Made by a program: the position numbers and the translations under genes. Of a DNA stretch of 27,055 nt, positions 1-11,023 are shown one piece after another. Every line of letters begins with the position of its first letter. The first letter of the stretch is position 1. The notes beneath the pieces are model-generated. The model was given only the letters and a program-made list of their open reading frames with translations, did no database searches and had not been told where the DNA came from. Source of the stretch: Amphimedon queenslandica (Eukaryota; Porifera; Demospongiae; Haplosclerida; Niphatidae); assembly GCF_000090795.2 (NCBI RefSeq), contig NW_003546399.1, forward strand, positions 134,992 to 162,046. The letters are read 5' to 3'.

Positions 1-107
1 GAAGTGGGAGAGGGAGACAGAGGGGGAGAGGGAGACAGAGGAGGAGAGGGAGACAGAGGGGGAGAGGGAGACAGAGACAGAGACAGAGAGACAGAGAGAG
101 AAAACAA
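1..107. repeat. GA-rich minisatellite at window edge
   Basis: About four tandem copies of an 18-bp purine unit (gggagagggagacagagg, with small variations) run into shorter gacaga/gaga repeats. The tract lies immediately downstream of the chimeric 3' end of the TPR-CHAT gene and grades into the SCYL1-derived fragment. Its true length is unknown because the window begins inside it. Confidence 0.9.
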
Positions 108-187
108 AGACATAAAGAATGGTATGAAATGTTTTTTAAATATTAATTACTTGAAGCTCTTCTATTTTCAGATTAAGTGATATGAAT
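90..187 (-). repeat. Displaced copy of a SCYL1 exon 8/intron 8 fragment
   Basis: Bases 140-186 match 6440-6486 with a single difference. The similarity continues, more loosely, across the rest of SCYL1 intron 8 (gagagagaaaacaaa near 100 against 6389-6403). The source is the last codons of SCYL1 exon 8, its GTAATT donor and the following intron. Here those bases form the last codons and the stop of the TPR-CHAT reading frame, ending in [12 protein letters not shown] followed by VINI and TAA. SCYL1 is an old conserved gene, so the copy at 90-187 is taken to be the derived one. Confidence 0.88.
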
Positions 188-3100
188 GCTTTGGCATGAG
201 GTAGAGGCCCAGGAGTCCAGTCCTCTCCTTCAAACTTGAAAGCTGGTGTAGATGGATCACCAATAATGAGGACATCACCACTACTGGTGTGACCATCATG
301 AAGATAACAATAGAAATACTGCATGAAATAGGATGCAGATTGATCGGGGACCTTCCATAATGATGTCATCACAGCAGCTGCTCCTGCTAATAGAAAAGAG
401 CAGGACATTCCTTGTATTTCATCTCCCTTAAACTTCCCCCGGCCAGAATCACACGAGCTGAGTATTACAAGGCAAGACTGTAAACGAAGAGACTCAATTT
501 CACTTGCATAAAGCAACAGCTTTTTTTCATCTTCATGATAGCGAAGAGATGATGTGAATGTTGTTTGTCTATCATAACAATGACCAGTTAATAGAACAAA
601 CCCATAAGTAGCTGAGCCATGTGTAGCTAAATAAATCAACTTTGCTTGGCTCAGTTTTGATAACACCTTTGTTGGCTCTCCCCCAAGCAATGGTGGTGTT
701 CTCATATGATGCCCGACGCATTGTGCCTCCTTCTTGGCATGAGGTAGAGGTCCGGGAGTCCAATCTTCTCCTTCAAACTTGAAAGCTGGTATAGATGGAT
801 CACCAACAATGAGGACACCACCAGTAGTGTTTCCATTGATGCGAATCACTGTAGGAGGAGCTTGTGACATTACACTCAGACAAAGGAGAGAAGGAAAAAA
901 CTGTAGCGTATGTTTATCGCCAAAATAAACTCCTCCTTCTTCGTTTAGTAGAGCATTGAATCGAATCATTTTGGTGCTATTATCAGGGATTAAGATCAGC
1001 TTGTGAGGACCCCTTGAGTGAAGAATAGGCTCTGGTATAACTGCTTTGAGTATAGCTTCCAATGGCTTAGCTATCATCTTGTAAAGATCAGATAGGATTT
1101 TTCTCTTTCTAGCAGGACCGCTCCTTTTGGCCCCTTTTTCTTTTTTCACTAGTTTTTTTGTTTTTTCTCCACTTTCTTCCTCCTCTCCATAAAGGTCAAT
1201 ATTACCAGTGAGGTCATCAGCTAGCTCATATCGAAGATACATATCAAGTTGCTTCCCAAATAGCTCCTCATCTGGTTCCTGCTCAAAGGAATTAACTGAC
1301 ACTGTCTTACCATCAAATACTAGTACCCATACCAGTAGTCTAGTACCAGTGTAAGAGAGTACAACCACAGGGGTATAAGGGTCAGGTAGTAATTCAACTG
1401 CAAGTTTAATTGCATCAATATTAAGAGGAGTGCTGAATGTGGTAGGCAGTTGGTGTGATTTGCGCTTGAGGAGTAGCTCACCAAGTGTACGAGCTCTGAC
1501 TTGCTCGGCAATAGTAAGTGAGAGGTAATGGTCTCTGAGGTTAAAGGCACAGTCTTGGGCTCTTTGGAAGGTCTTGGCGTTGATGTGAAACAAAGAGAGA
1601 TAAAGATCCAAACCAATAGTGCTGGAACTTGAATGAGAAAGAGTTGATTCAACATTTTTGATGACTTTTCTGAGATCTTTGAGTGCCTGCTGGTATAACT
1701 CAGTAGTATGACCATCCAACTCTTCATCAGGCTGGTGCTTGTAATCCATATCTCCTGTATCAGGCCCAATAGCAATAAACTGGAACTCACCTCTTTTAGT
1801 GAATTGGTATTGCTCACCTTTCTTCTTCTCAGCTAACTCAAACAGAGCACAACCACGATTATGATAAGCAACATATACAGTAGACCTGTCCCTGCTAAGC
1901 CTCAGGACTTCAGTGTAGTGTGGAATAGCCTTCAAGAAATCCTTGAGCAACATGTACACATTACCAATGTTGCCATAAGCTCTGGCTTGGGCAACCACAT
2001 CATTAGCATAAATAGCTTGAGAGAGAGCTTGATCAAAATATATCTCAGTTTTGTCCAGCTCATTCAAAGACTGATAGGCAGTACCAAGGTTATTGAGAGC
2101 ACGACTAATAGAGGAAGGATCAAAATCATGCTCAAGGGTGAGATCAAGAGAGGTCTGGAGGTGGCTAAGACCTTTTTCCCTCTTTCCTAAGCTCAGGTAC
2201 GTGTTGCCAAGGTTACCATGGGCCCAAGCAAGTGACAGGTAATCCTTTTCCTTTTCAGCAATGTCTATAGCAGCAAGATACTCTGGGGCAGCCTTTTCAT
2301 TACTACCAAGACTGTGTAAGAGATTACCTAAACCAGTATGAGCCATTATGATATCTGAAGGAGTGGTGTCAGGATAGGACACGGCTTGTTTATATCTTTC
2401 CTCAGAATCAACAACACAATCATTGTTACAAAGAGATAGAGCATGCTTTGATAACATAGCAGAAAGGGTTGTCCTTTCCAATTTAAAAATTTCTTCCAAT
2501 TGTGATGGTGGACTATGGTGCAGATGGGAAGCAATGGCTCTCTCATAATATTCTAGAGCTGATTTATAGTGACCTTGACTGATCTCTACATCTCCCATGT
2601 ACATGAGGCACAATGACAAATCATTAGAAATAGACTTATCAAAACAAACACAATCTTGAAGGATTAATTCTGCTTCTCTAAACTTCTCAAACGATTCTTC
2701 ATATTCTTTCAGCACGAAGCTTGCAAGGCCTTCTCCAAATAAGGCAACAGCAGAATCATAGCATGTTTTAGCTAAATGCCTGTGCTTTTTCAGCATTAAC
2801 TGCATTTCTTCATAATACATAGCATCGTTTTGCTCTTGGATTGAGTGAAGGAAAGACTTAAAAGTTACAACTGCCAGATCAGCTTCATCTTGAATGAGAG
2901 TGGCGACTTTGTCAGCTTCTGTTGATTTTTCCGGAGATGCAATTTTAGAAAGTATCCTTTCTTCATCAGTTGCTAAAAATTCCTCCGAAACTGTGGGGAT
3001 TACCAAATTTAGAGGCATTCCTGTGTCAGGTCTCGGCGTAGGTGCTGCTATTGATGCTTGTATTTGCAAATATTCAACAAATAAATCCCTCATTTCATTC

Positions 3101-3808
3101 ACATGTGCTCTATCAGTTAAACTTGGTTTCTTAATTATCTGTACCAAATTGGTTTCGGTTCTATCACTACCTGATTCAAAGGACATTAGATCCTATAAAT
3201 ACAAATACAAATTATAGTCACTGTTAATGTTTGTCATGCAACAATAAAAATTAAAACTAGTTTACTTCAGTAGCAACAGCAAATACATTTTGGAAACAGG
3301 AGGGCATAGTTATCAGTTTTATTACCTCTTCATCACTAGATGAGTTGCAATCATCCTGATCTAAATTGTTCGGTGAAACAATAGATGGCTCTGGAGTGGA
3401 TAATTCTGGTGCATATGTAGTCTGCTGTCGAGCCTGCTTTGTATGTGGTAGGCTAGGTTCATCACTTGTAAGCAGACTTCGTTCTAGATAAGACTGCTCT
3501 AATATAGTGGGCTTCAAATTTTGAATGATGTCAAGGACCCACCGATTATTAGCCCCAACAGTACTAGTATCCTGATGTGAAGTTTTTGCGTGAGCTGGTA
3601 GCATTTCTGGTTTTGTTTCATTTGATCTCGCATTTGATAATCCACTTCCATCAGCCATGGTGTCACTTTCAGGTATCACCATCGGATTAATTTCATTAAT
3701 TAAAAGCTCCAGTCGTAAAGAAACAATAGGGACGTCTTTCAATCCGGAACACCTACGAGATAGATTTCTATAGAATTCGTCATCCTGGTTAGAAGCTCGA
3801 TCAACCAT
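136..3808 (-). CDS. TPR-CHAT protein (caspase-like CHAT domain), chimeric 3' end
   Basis: Two exons: 3326-3808 (161 codons) and 136-3192, joined in phase 0 across a 133-bp intron (donor GAG|GTAATA, acceptor TTATAG|GAT), giving about 1179 aa. The first ~190 residues are acidic/serine-rich and unrecognised. A tetratricopeptide array follows (repeats such as AWAHGNLGNTYLSLG, ALNNLGTAYQSLN, ARAYGNIGNVYMLLK), then a linker with a basic stretch (KTKKLVKKEKGAKRSG). The CHAT domain comes last, with the His of LATHGS (codon at 619-621) and the Cys of LSSCDSGRG (451-453), which fit the His-Cys dyad of this caspase/separase-like fold. Human TTC28 has a similar layout. The role is unknown; CHAT proteins act as proteases or signalling scaffolds. 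Oddity: after SLWKVPDQSASYFMQYFYCYLHDGH the usual C-terminus is replaced by a duplicated internal block and a SCYL1 fragment. The final CAA|GTAATT could still act as a donor to an exon outside the window. Whether the protein is functional is unclear. Confidence 0.82.
192..289 (-). repeat. Internal duplicate of a CHAT-domain segment
   Basis: This block matches 735-832 at roughly 90% identity in the same orientation, 543 bp away. It re-encodes a stretch beginning VLIIGDPS and running through FEGEDWTPGPLPHAK that already occurs earlier in the same protein as VLIVGDPS...PLPHAK. It is inserted after FYCYLHDGH, where CHAT proteins normally continue to their final helices. It joins directly to the SCYL1-derived fragment. 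Confidence 0.9.
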
Positions 3809-4059
3809 TTTTATACTATTATTTTCTTCAGCAGATCGAACCGTTTCTTTCTCAGGTGTAATTATTCCTTCCCGACAAAACTGGATCTCAATCCTCCTTA
3901 CTGATTTTTCTCAGGCAATCAAAGGCATAATGAGTCAGCACTTCACTAAATTTACTTGTGAACGTGATCATATCTACGTATTACGTACCATACGCCATTG
4001 AAATAATAATAATCATAAAACAAAATAATTAATAATGAAAAATATTCATTACTCATCCC
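3809..4059. other. Intergenic: TPR-CHAT promoter side / SCYL1 3' side
   Basis: This 251-bp spacer separates the stop of SCYL1 from the start of the TPR-CHAT gene, both on the minus strand. It is AT-rich and holds no ORF or clear TATA box. No canonical AATAAA was found downstream of SCYL1 on the minus strand; only AATAAT-like variants occur near 4000-4030. Confidence 0.6.
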
Positions 4060-6770
4060 TCAGTCTTTTTTGACTGCCCCCAGTCCGGTTGGTTTCAGTG
4101 ACATACCAGCTGATCTTTTCTTCCTTGCTGCCTCCTGTCTTGCTCTTCTCTCCTCTCTCCTCCTCTCTAGCTCTCTCTGTCTCTCCAATTCTTGCTCTTG
4201 CTTTGCGACAGGTTTACTCATGGGCGTGGCATCTTCCCACCCACCACCTTCAAACTCCCAGCCCTCGTTTGTCATAACATTTGATCCAGTTTCCTCACTT
4301 TCACTGACCCCCCTCACCGGGTCCTGCACTGGTTCAAATTCAGAATCGTCCCAGTCCCCCCATCCATCACCACTAGCTCCGCCCCCTGAAATCTTAGCTC
4401 CTCCCATTTTTCCTGTTTTATTGGTGTCTTTAATGTCAAACATGCTAGATGGTACCGGAGGAGGTGTGGTTTTATCCCTACCTCTTGTTGATGGTTTTGA
4501 TGTTTCTAAACGAGACCAAAAGTCATCATCAGGGGGTGTGTCAGGGGGAGGAGACAGCAACTTGTTCTTTGAGAGCTTCATTGAGGATGAAGCTGGTGCC
4601 CGGCCAGTGGGTGTGGTCTTTTTAGGCGTTGGCTCAAAACTCTCCCACATTTCATCGTCCCAGCCTGATGATGAATGAGTGGTTCCTTTCTTAGTGTCCT
4701 CATTACCAAAATCCTAAAATAAATAATAAGATTAATAGAGGCGTAGTTAACCAAACCTCCCATTGGTCTTCATCCCATTTATCATCTCTCCTTTCTTCAG
4801 AGGTAGTAGGTATGGTAGCCTTGACTTCTTGTGTCTGTCGCTGGCCTGTACATGTACATACATGTAATTAATAAATTAATGGGAATGCGTCTAACTACTA
4901 GGTTGGTAAGATGATGTGGGTGGGGCAGTGGGTGTGGTTTCAGGTTTTGCAGATGATGAGGTGGAGACATATTTACTGATTGAGCTGACCCAACCAGCAG
5001 TCCAACTAGCCACTGATGAGGACGCCCCTGTAATTATCATAATCATTATCGTGATGATGATTATTATTACTATCTACAGTACAAGTATTGTAAAAGACAC
5101 AGAAAACACTAAGTGTCATTTGTGAGCAAACACAATTTGACAACTTGATATTCACTAGTATTACTATATCTACAGTACATGTATTGAGCAAACACATTTT
5201 AGATTTATGCTATGACAGCTTGTTAATAATACCTTCAGTTTGTTCAATTCCTTCTCCGTCAGACGACGGCTCCATCTTTTTTGAGTGTTCCTCCAATTTA
5301 TCGACATACAGCCTCAAAACTTTAAATGTCTAAAAACCAATCATCGCAGTGTCATTTTGCATAATACGTAACATTTATTACATGTACATTGTTTCTCAAG
5401 CTCCACCCACCTGCTCTCGGACGGACTGGTCCTTGTCTACAGTCATGTGACTCAGTGAGGGGATGATCCTGGTTGCCATGTCAATGGGTGTGTAGTAAGA
5501 GAGGGTGGAGCCCAGTGCTCCTATACCAGCTGAGCGAGCAGGAGGGAACGGGTCCTTAAGGGAACGAGTGAATGCTGAGACAAGGACCCTGTCTCTAGTC
5601 TAAAGTATATCATAGTCATTAGTCTGTGCATTAATTGGAACAAGTACCTTGCTGTTCAGGTGAGGTGCAATCTTTCCAAGGCATATAGTGGTGTTGGTAC
5701 GAATACCAGCCTACATTGTATAGACATGTACATGTAAATGTATGATTAATTTAGTCTATAAGTAATTAATAATATACTGTACCTGTTCATCTAGTTGGCA
5801 TTTAGCAAAAAATTTCAATAATTGACTTAGATTAGAATCATTCAACTTGGGAGCTAATAATAGAGAGGCCTGGACGGGAGAGAGAGAGAGAGAGGGAGTG
5901 ATGATATTTGTATGTGATTATTGTTAACAATAAACAGACTTTAATGGTGTGTTCTCTGATTGTTGGCACAGTGTCAGTGAAACCAGTCACTATCTGACCA
6001 AACAAGGAATTATTTAACACACTAGGCTGCAACTGATCAATAAACTGATCCAACTATAAAGAGAGAGTATATGTAATTTATAGTACAATGTTTATTATTC
6101 TGCTGCTTTGTGCTTACATGTTGCAACAGGTTCAGTCTGGTTGCTCTGTCATTAGACCCAAAGGATCTTACTATACAAGGAACTATCTTCCTCTGATACT
6201 CGTCCTCTGGTAGCAGTTTACCAATTTTTAATAATGGAGCAAGGACTGTGGGACCAGCTCCTCCAAACTCAAACACATTGAGGAGATGAGGGAGGACTTT
6301 ATGATGAGCAAATGAGTCAGGGAAGAGATCAAGCGACTTGTTCAACTCAACAAAGAAATGATTCTTCCTATCAGCCTCCATTAGCTGAGAGAGAGAGAAA
6401 ACAAAAAAGAATTATTAATAGTAGCAAATATTTTTAAAAATATTAATTACTTGAAGCTCTTCTATTTTCAGGTTAAGTGATATGAAGGTATTGCTAAGGT
6501 AGCCTCCTCTCTCCTTTAAAGACTGCAATAGTTCGGATGGATTGGGTCTAGCCATTGGATTAGCATTAACACACTGTAAGTAATGGGAGGAGAGGCTCTT
6601 TGGAAACTGTACGGAGAAAAAAAAAGAAAAAAAAGTGACAAGACAAATTTGCGTATGTAACTATTTTAATATTACTTTTGAAGTATCCCTTAAATTAGAG
6701 CTCTGGTGTATCGGACCATTAAAAACTTCCCACAGCAGACAACCCAAGCCCCACATGTCACGTGACCTAG

Positions 6771-6828
<58 letters not shown>

Positions 6829-8345
6829 CAACAACAATAATAATGATAAAATAATAACAACAATAATAATAATAATAATAATAACAATAACTAAATAAAT
6901 TAATTAAAAGAAGGTCCCAGTGGCAAAGTGTCAATAATAATAATAATATAATTAACATTGCATCATTTGTAATTACCATTTCTCCGTCTTCCTTTTAGCC
7001 TGCTTCATGTTTTCCGGTGGATCATATTTATTAAGACTTTGAAATGTTTTCAATGGAATGTTGGTATCATTGTATGAGTACATCCATTCAACACCTGACA
7101 GCTTCCATTCACCTGAGGGAGGAGAGAAAAGGACGTCATGTGATAGTCACATGACACACTAACCTGCAGCATCCACAAATACTGAATGAATGGCAACATT
7201 GTTATGAATTAAACTGCAGTCATTAGAAAGAAAACTTATTGATTTCTGAGTGGGAAAAAGAAAGAGAGGGAGAAAAAAGACATGATAAATCAGATGTCAG
7301 TATGTAGAAAGTTTGAGCTCAAAATTAATTGCTTTAGAAATGTTTTAAGTTACTCCAAAATCAGGCCAAATTCTACGAAAAATGACTAGGAGAAAATTCT
7401 TACTTTTTATAATTTTTTCTGATACATATATATGTTCTTATGTTGTGTAGAAAGTTTGAGCAAATTCCAATCAAAATTGAATTTTTTATGAATTTTTGAA
7501 GTTGCTCCAAAATCGGGCGAAAGTCCCTGTACTATAGTACAGGGTCTTTGGTCAAATTTCACCAAAAATGACTAGGAGAGAATTCTTCATTTTTATAATT
7601 TTTTCTGATACATACACATGTTCTTATGTTGTGTAGAAAGTTTGAATGAATTCTAATAAAAATTGGATTTTTAATGATTTTTCTAAAGTTGCTCCAGATG
7701 CCATTATACATATACATGTACACATACTTAATCATTTGCTCAAAATATTGAGACACAGGAGGACATGTCAACAAAAAATTACCAGTAGAATGATAAATTT
7801 TCAGTCTTACAATTATTTGATGTATCCCCCATGACACTAAATGTTCCGAAGGAGGTGTGGCAGATTCTAATACTTCTTGAAGGGGTGTGGCTTCCTCGGT
7901 CATCATATAAATGCTATCCAGTAACTATTAAATTCAATTATCACATGGGCGCACTAATTCTAATTAATGTCTCACCTCAACTCCGTCAATGTAGCGTAGA
8001 ATGTTTGGATGACGCAATGTTTTGAGCCGTAAGTGGGCGGACCGTGCCTGGCGTATCTAAATAATAAAATAATTAGAAAAGATAATTTCAATTTTATTTA
8101 TAAATTTTAGACTGTACCTCATCATCGCTTTTATTAGCAAAATTAAATATAAAAACTAAAACGGGATCATTAGCAGGCTAAATGTACAGAAACAAGAAGA
8201 AAGTTTACATAAAAAGTATTAATTATTTTATTTTTCAAACCTTTCTGTTTCCAAAGTGCACGTTCCATATTGTCTTGTTAGAGAGAGAACTGATCTCTTC
8301 CCCTATATCAACTGGTAACTGATCCTTACCTTGCTGCTGACCCAT
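4060..8345 (-). CDS. SCYL1: SCY1-like pseudokinase 1 (COPI-associated)
   Basis: Seventeen exons, transcribed from high to low coordinates: 8241-8345, 8118-8177, 7976-8056, 7811-7924, 7164-7245, 6977-7112, 6676-6766, 6451-6606, 6118-6384, 5940-6053, 5783-5869, 5648-5710, 5411-5599, 5233-5329, 4899-5027, 4757-4845, 4060-4713. They give an unbroken 837-aa protein (human about 808). The N-terminal pseudokinase has LIHNN (about 132-136) in place of the catalytic HRD loop and EWKLSGVE (148 on) in place of DFG, as in vertebrate SCYL1. HEAT-like helices follow at about 280-515 ([19 protein letters not shown], then [16 protein letters not shown]). The tail is acidic and Trp-rich, ending in a charged coiled coil and -VKKD. 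Family role: Golgi-to-ER COPI traffic, with the C-terminus binding coatomer. The start was chosen for its in-frame ATG; an upstream noncoding exon is possible. The exon 10 donor (AAA|GTCTGT) is weak but required by homology. Confidence 0.93.
6767..6898. repeat. (AAT)n microsatellite in SCYL1 intron 6
   Basis: A near-pure AAT array (6772-6829) continues as interrupted AAT/AAC repeats to about 6895. It fills much of the 210-bp intron 6 (6767-6976). On the minus strand it forms the ATT-rich tract leading directly into the CCTAG acceptor of exon 7. Confidence 0.95.
7301..7695 (+). repeat. Dispersed ~186-bp tandem repeat family, copy 1 (SCYL1 intron 4)
   Basis: Roughly two and a bit units sit inside the 565-bp SCYL1 intron 4 (7246-7810). 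Each unit runs gttgctccaaaatc..., a palindrome, ccaaaaatgactaggagag, ttcttcatttttataat, catgttcttatgttgtgtag, aaagtttgag. The second unit has the perfect 20-bp palindrome at 7525-7544; the first has lost it through a deletion of about 40 bp. The array is antisense to SCYL1. The same family recurs at 26393-26780 and, decayed, near 17959-18175. No coding capacity or terminal inverted repeats were seen. Confidence 0.9.
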
Positions 8346-8629
8346 GTAACAAAAGAAAATAAAGACAAAAAGAATTAAAGAAAAAGATTCTTTTAAAACC
8401 ACGCCCAGTAACCACTCCCTTTAAATTAATGTTTAAACACCCACGTTATTGATTATTTTTGTCAGCTTGAAACAAGAGTGCATAATCTTGCTTATATCAT
8501 CCTTAGGAGTTAAGATTGCTTCTTAAGCATAAGAAATATTAATCATTATTGAAAAATTGTTATTATTTATTAATAATCAACACCTGATTAGAATGTGTGC
8601 TATTATCTGATATACATGTACATTGTAAT
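8346..8629. other. Intergenic: SYVN1 3' side / SCYL1 5' side
   Basis: This 284-bp spacer lies between the SYVN1 stop and the SCYL1 start, with both genes on the minus strand, so it should hold the SCYL1 promoter. It is AT-rich with no ORF and no recognisable TATA box. The SYVN1 poly(A) signal lies at its upper end. Confidence 0.6.
8566..8571 (-). terminator. Poly(A) signal for SYVN1
   Basis: A canonical AATAAA on the minus strand lies about 60 bp past the SYVN1 stop codon, at a normal distance for a short 3' UTR. Confidence 0.65.
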
Positions 8630-10990
8630 TCAATTGTCCTCAGCTGGTGCTTCCTCCTCTTCCTTCCTCTTCTCTGAACTAGTAACAGGAAGAGAATGGA
8701 ACCGCTGTAGCCTTCTCTGTCTAAGCATTTCTGAATCAAGAACATCTCCTCTCTCTTCCTCCTCCTCCTCTTCTTCTTTTCCTCCTTCTTCTTTATTCTC
8801 TTCTCCTCTTCCTTCGTCTGGAGACGTCTCCTCAAGAGGACGTCCTTCAGGTACGGGAGGCTTTTGAGTATCCTGAGGTGACACGGGAATATCCTGAGGA
8901 TATCCTGGACCTGGAGGGATACTAAGAAAAAAAATTCCCTAATTCACTGCTACAATTACAATAGACTCACTTTAATGACGTCATGACGTTAGTGTATGTG
9001 TTCATTTGGAGTACAGCTGCATCCAGTAGCTGCTGTATGTTCCTTAGTAATACAATCCGTGCCTCAACATTGGATCTCTCCATTCCTTCCAACTCCTTTA
9101 GCTGCTCATCGGTTAAACTCCTCAATACCGACTGGAGAAAATCATCTAAGAATAAAGTAATTTGTAAAATAATTTTCTATCTCAGATTCATAATTGTTTG
9201 TTTTCTACTGTTTGATTGGTTATAAATGATAATAAATAATAAACATATTTTTGTTTCTTTAGTTATTTATTATTAATTTATCATACAATGTGAAATAATT
9301 GTATTATCATACCATCAACTGGATTAATGAGAGGAGGTGGAGGAGGAAAGAACACTCCAGGGGGAGGGAGGGGAAACCCGTGGGGAGGAGGAGGAACACC
9401 AAACATTGGATTGGGATTAAAGACATTAGGAGGGAAAATGGGAGGAGCAGTAGGAGGAGCTACACCAGGGGGGCCTTGTGGGGGGACAGCCTGAGGGGGC
9501 GGATGAATATTTTGAGCTGGAGGGGCGTCTTGTGGGCGTGGCTGCTGAGGAGGTGGGGGCCAGCCATACATCGGTGGAATAAATACTAATAAATACTAAT
9601 TATCAATAATAATAATAATAAAATTAACACCAATGACACTATTAATTAACCTGGTGGGCGTTGATTATTATTAAGAGGTGGAGCCTGTGGGTGTGGCTGT
9701 TGCTGCTGCTGTGCCGGCCTTGGATTGCGCAATACATCAAGCCGACAGGTCGGGCAAGTGTGCTGCTCTTGAAACCACGAGCGAAGGCAACTAGTGTGAA
9801 ATACATGATTACAGGGCAACCTCTTGCATCTCTGAGTCATCTCTTCCCGACAGATAATACAGACATTATTAGCAGCTAACAACTCATCCTGTGGTACATC
9901 AGGATACCTAAAAGGATTAATTCAATCATCAAAACTTCCTACTTTTTTTTGTACATGACTTCTGAGCATTAATAAATGTACATGTATGAATTAGTAAACA
10001 TGGAATGATAGTTTAGAGTTAACACAACCTCAACATAAACAAAGAGACAAAGAGATGAAGGGGGAAATGGCTCACAGCGTGTTGAGGTTCCGAATAGCTT
10101 GATGAGATGTAATGACGTCGTAAACGTTTTTATGAAAATCTCTACATGAGGAAAAAAATACATAAATACTGAATACATTATTGATAGAAGAAGCACCTAG
10201 CTGCTCTATATATCCTCCTGGCAATATGCAATGGAATGGATGGTAACAGTAACATAAAGACCATATAACCAGCATACAATAGTAACTCAATAACACCTGA
10301 AGGAAGAGGAAGGAGAGAGGAAAGAGATAATATAAACACAGGCATATTTGGACCCAGGCAAGCACGGGCTTTGCCCAGGTAGAAATTTGCAGCCATAATT
10401 ATATTCATTAGTTATTGTATTATACACAGTATTGTAACAGTGGTAGGACTGTTAACCACAATAGCTACCACTGTTAACCACAATAATTTAGCACACACCT
10501 ACATGTTACAAGTGTTTATTCAAGCACCAGGGCAGTTATAGGTCTTAAATTTAAAATGCCTTTGCCCAAATTGCCCCAATCAATAGTTAAAGGTATGATT
10601 AATTAATTAGATATAATTAATTAATTATATGAATAATTAATTAAGTGCCCTAGTAGATGGAGAAGGCTAGATACGCCTATGAATATAAACTTGTTACTTT
10701 CTCTCTCTCTTACCTAGCACTATATCAAAGTATCTTATATAAATTGGTTTATTCTCCCATGGATTCTCACTCCTCAAGTCAATACTGTGTAACACGTACT
10801 TCATGAAAACCTTCACTGCCTCCGTAAGCATTATAGCATACTAAAGAGGTGGGGCTTCAAAATGAGGCCACACCCAATCCCATACCTCTAATCCAAATAC
10901 AATAGCTACCGATCGCTTTCTCAATTTGACGACTTGCCATGCCTCCTTAATGAATAGTGCATCAATAATACCTAATAATAATAATAGGAC

Positions 10991-11023
<33 letters not shown>

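Noticed and set aside
1320..1817. 165-aa minus-strand ORF within the TPR-CHAT exon
   Set aside because: It overlaps the TPR-CHAT frame on the same strand in another phase and resembles no protein.
136..3808. TPR-CHAT as part of a type III-E CRISPR (Craspase) system
   Set aside because: The gene has a spliceosomal intron and animal neighbours, and no CRISPR effector is nearby; the resemblance is only in domain types.
4070..4678. Long plus-strand ORF (202 aa) opposite the SCYL1 last exon
   Set aside because: It is antisense to a well-supported conserved exon; its Ser/Pro/Leu-rich product is what the reverse of an acidic, charged coding region gives.
6767..6979. Tyr- and Ile-rich ORFs over the AAT array
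   Set aside because: They are products of the microsatellite translated in different frames, lying in SCYL1 intron 6.
7559..7906. 115-aa ORF containing [32 protein letters not shown]
   Set aside because: Its first part is SCYL1 exon 4; the rest is intron 4 read through into the dispersed repeat, so it is not a separate gene.
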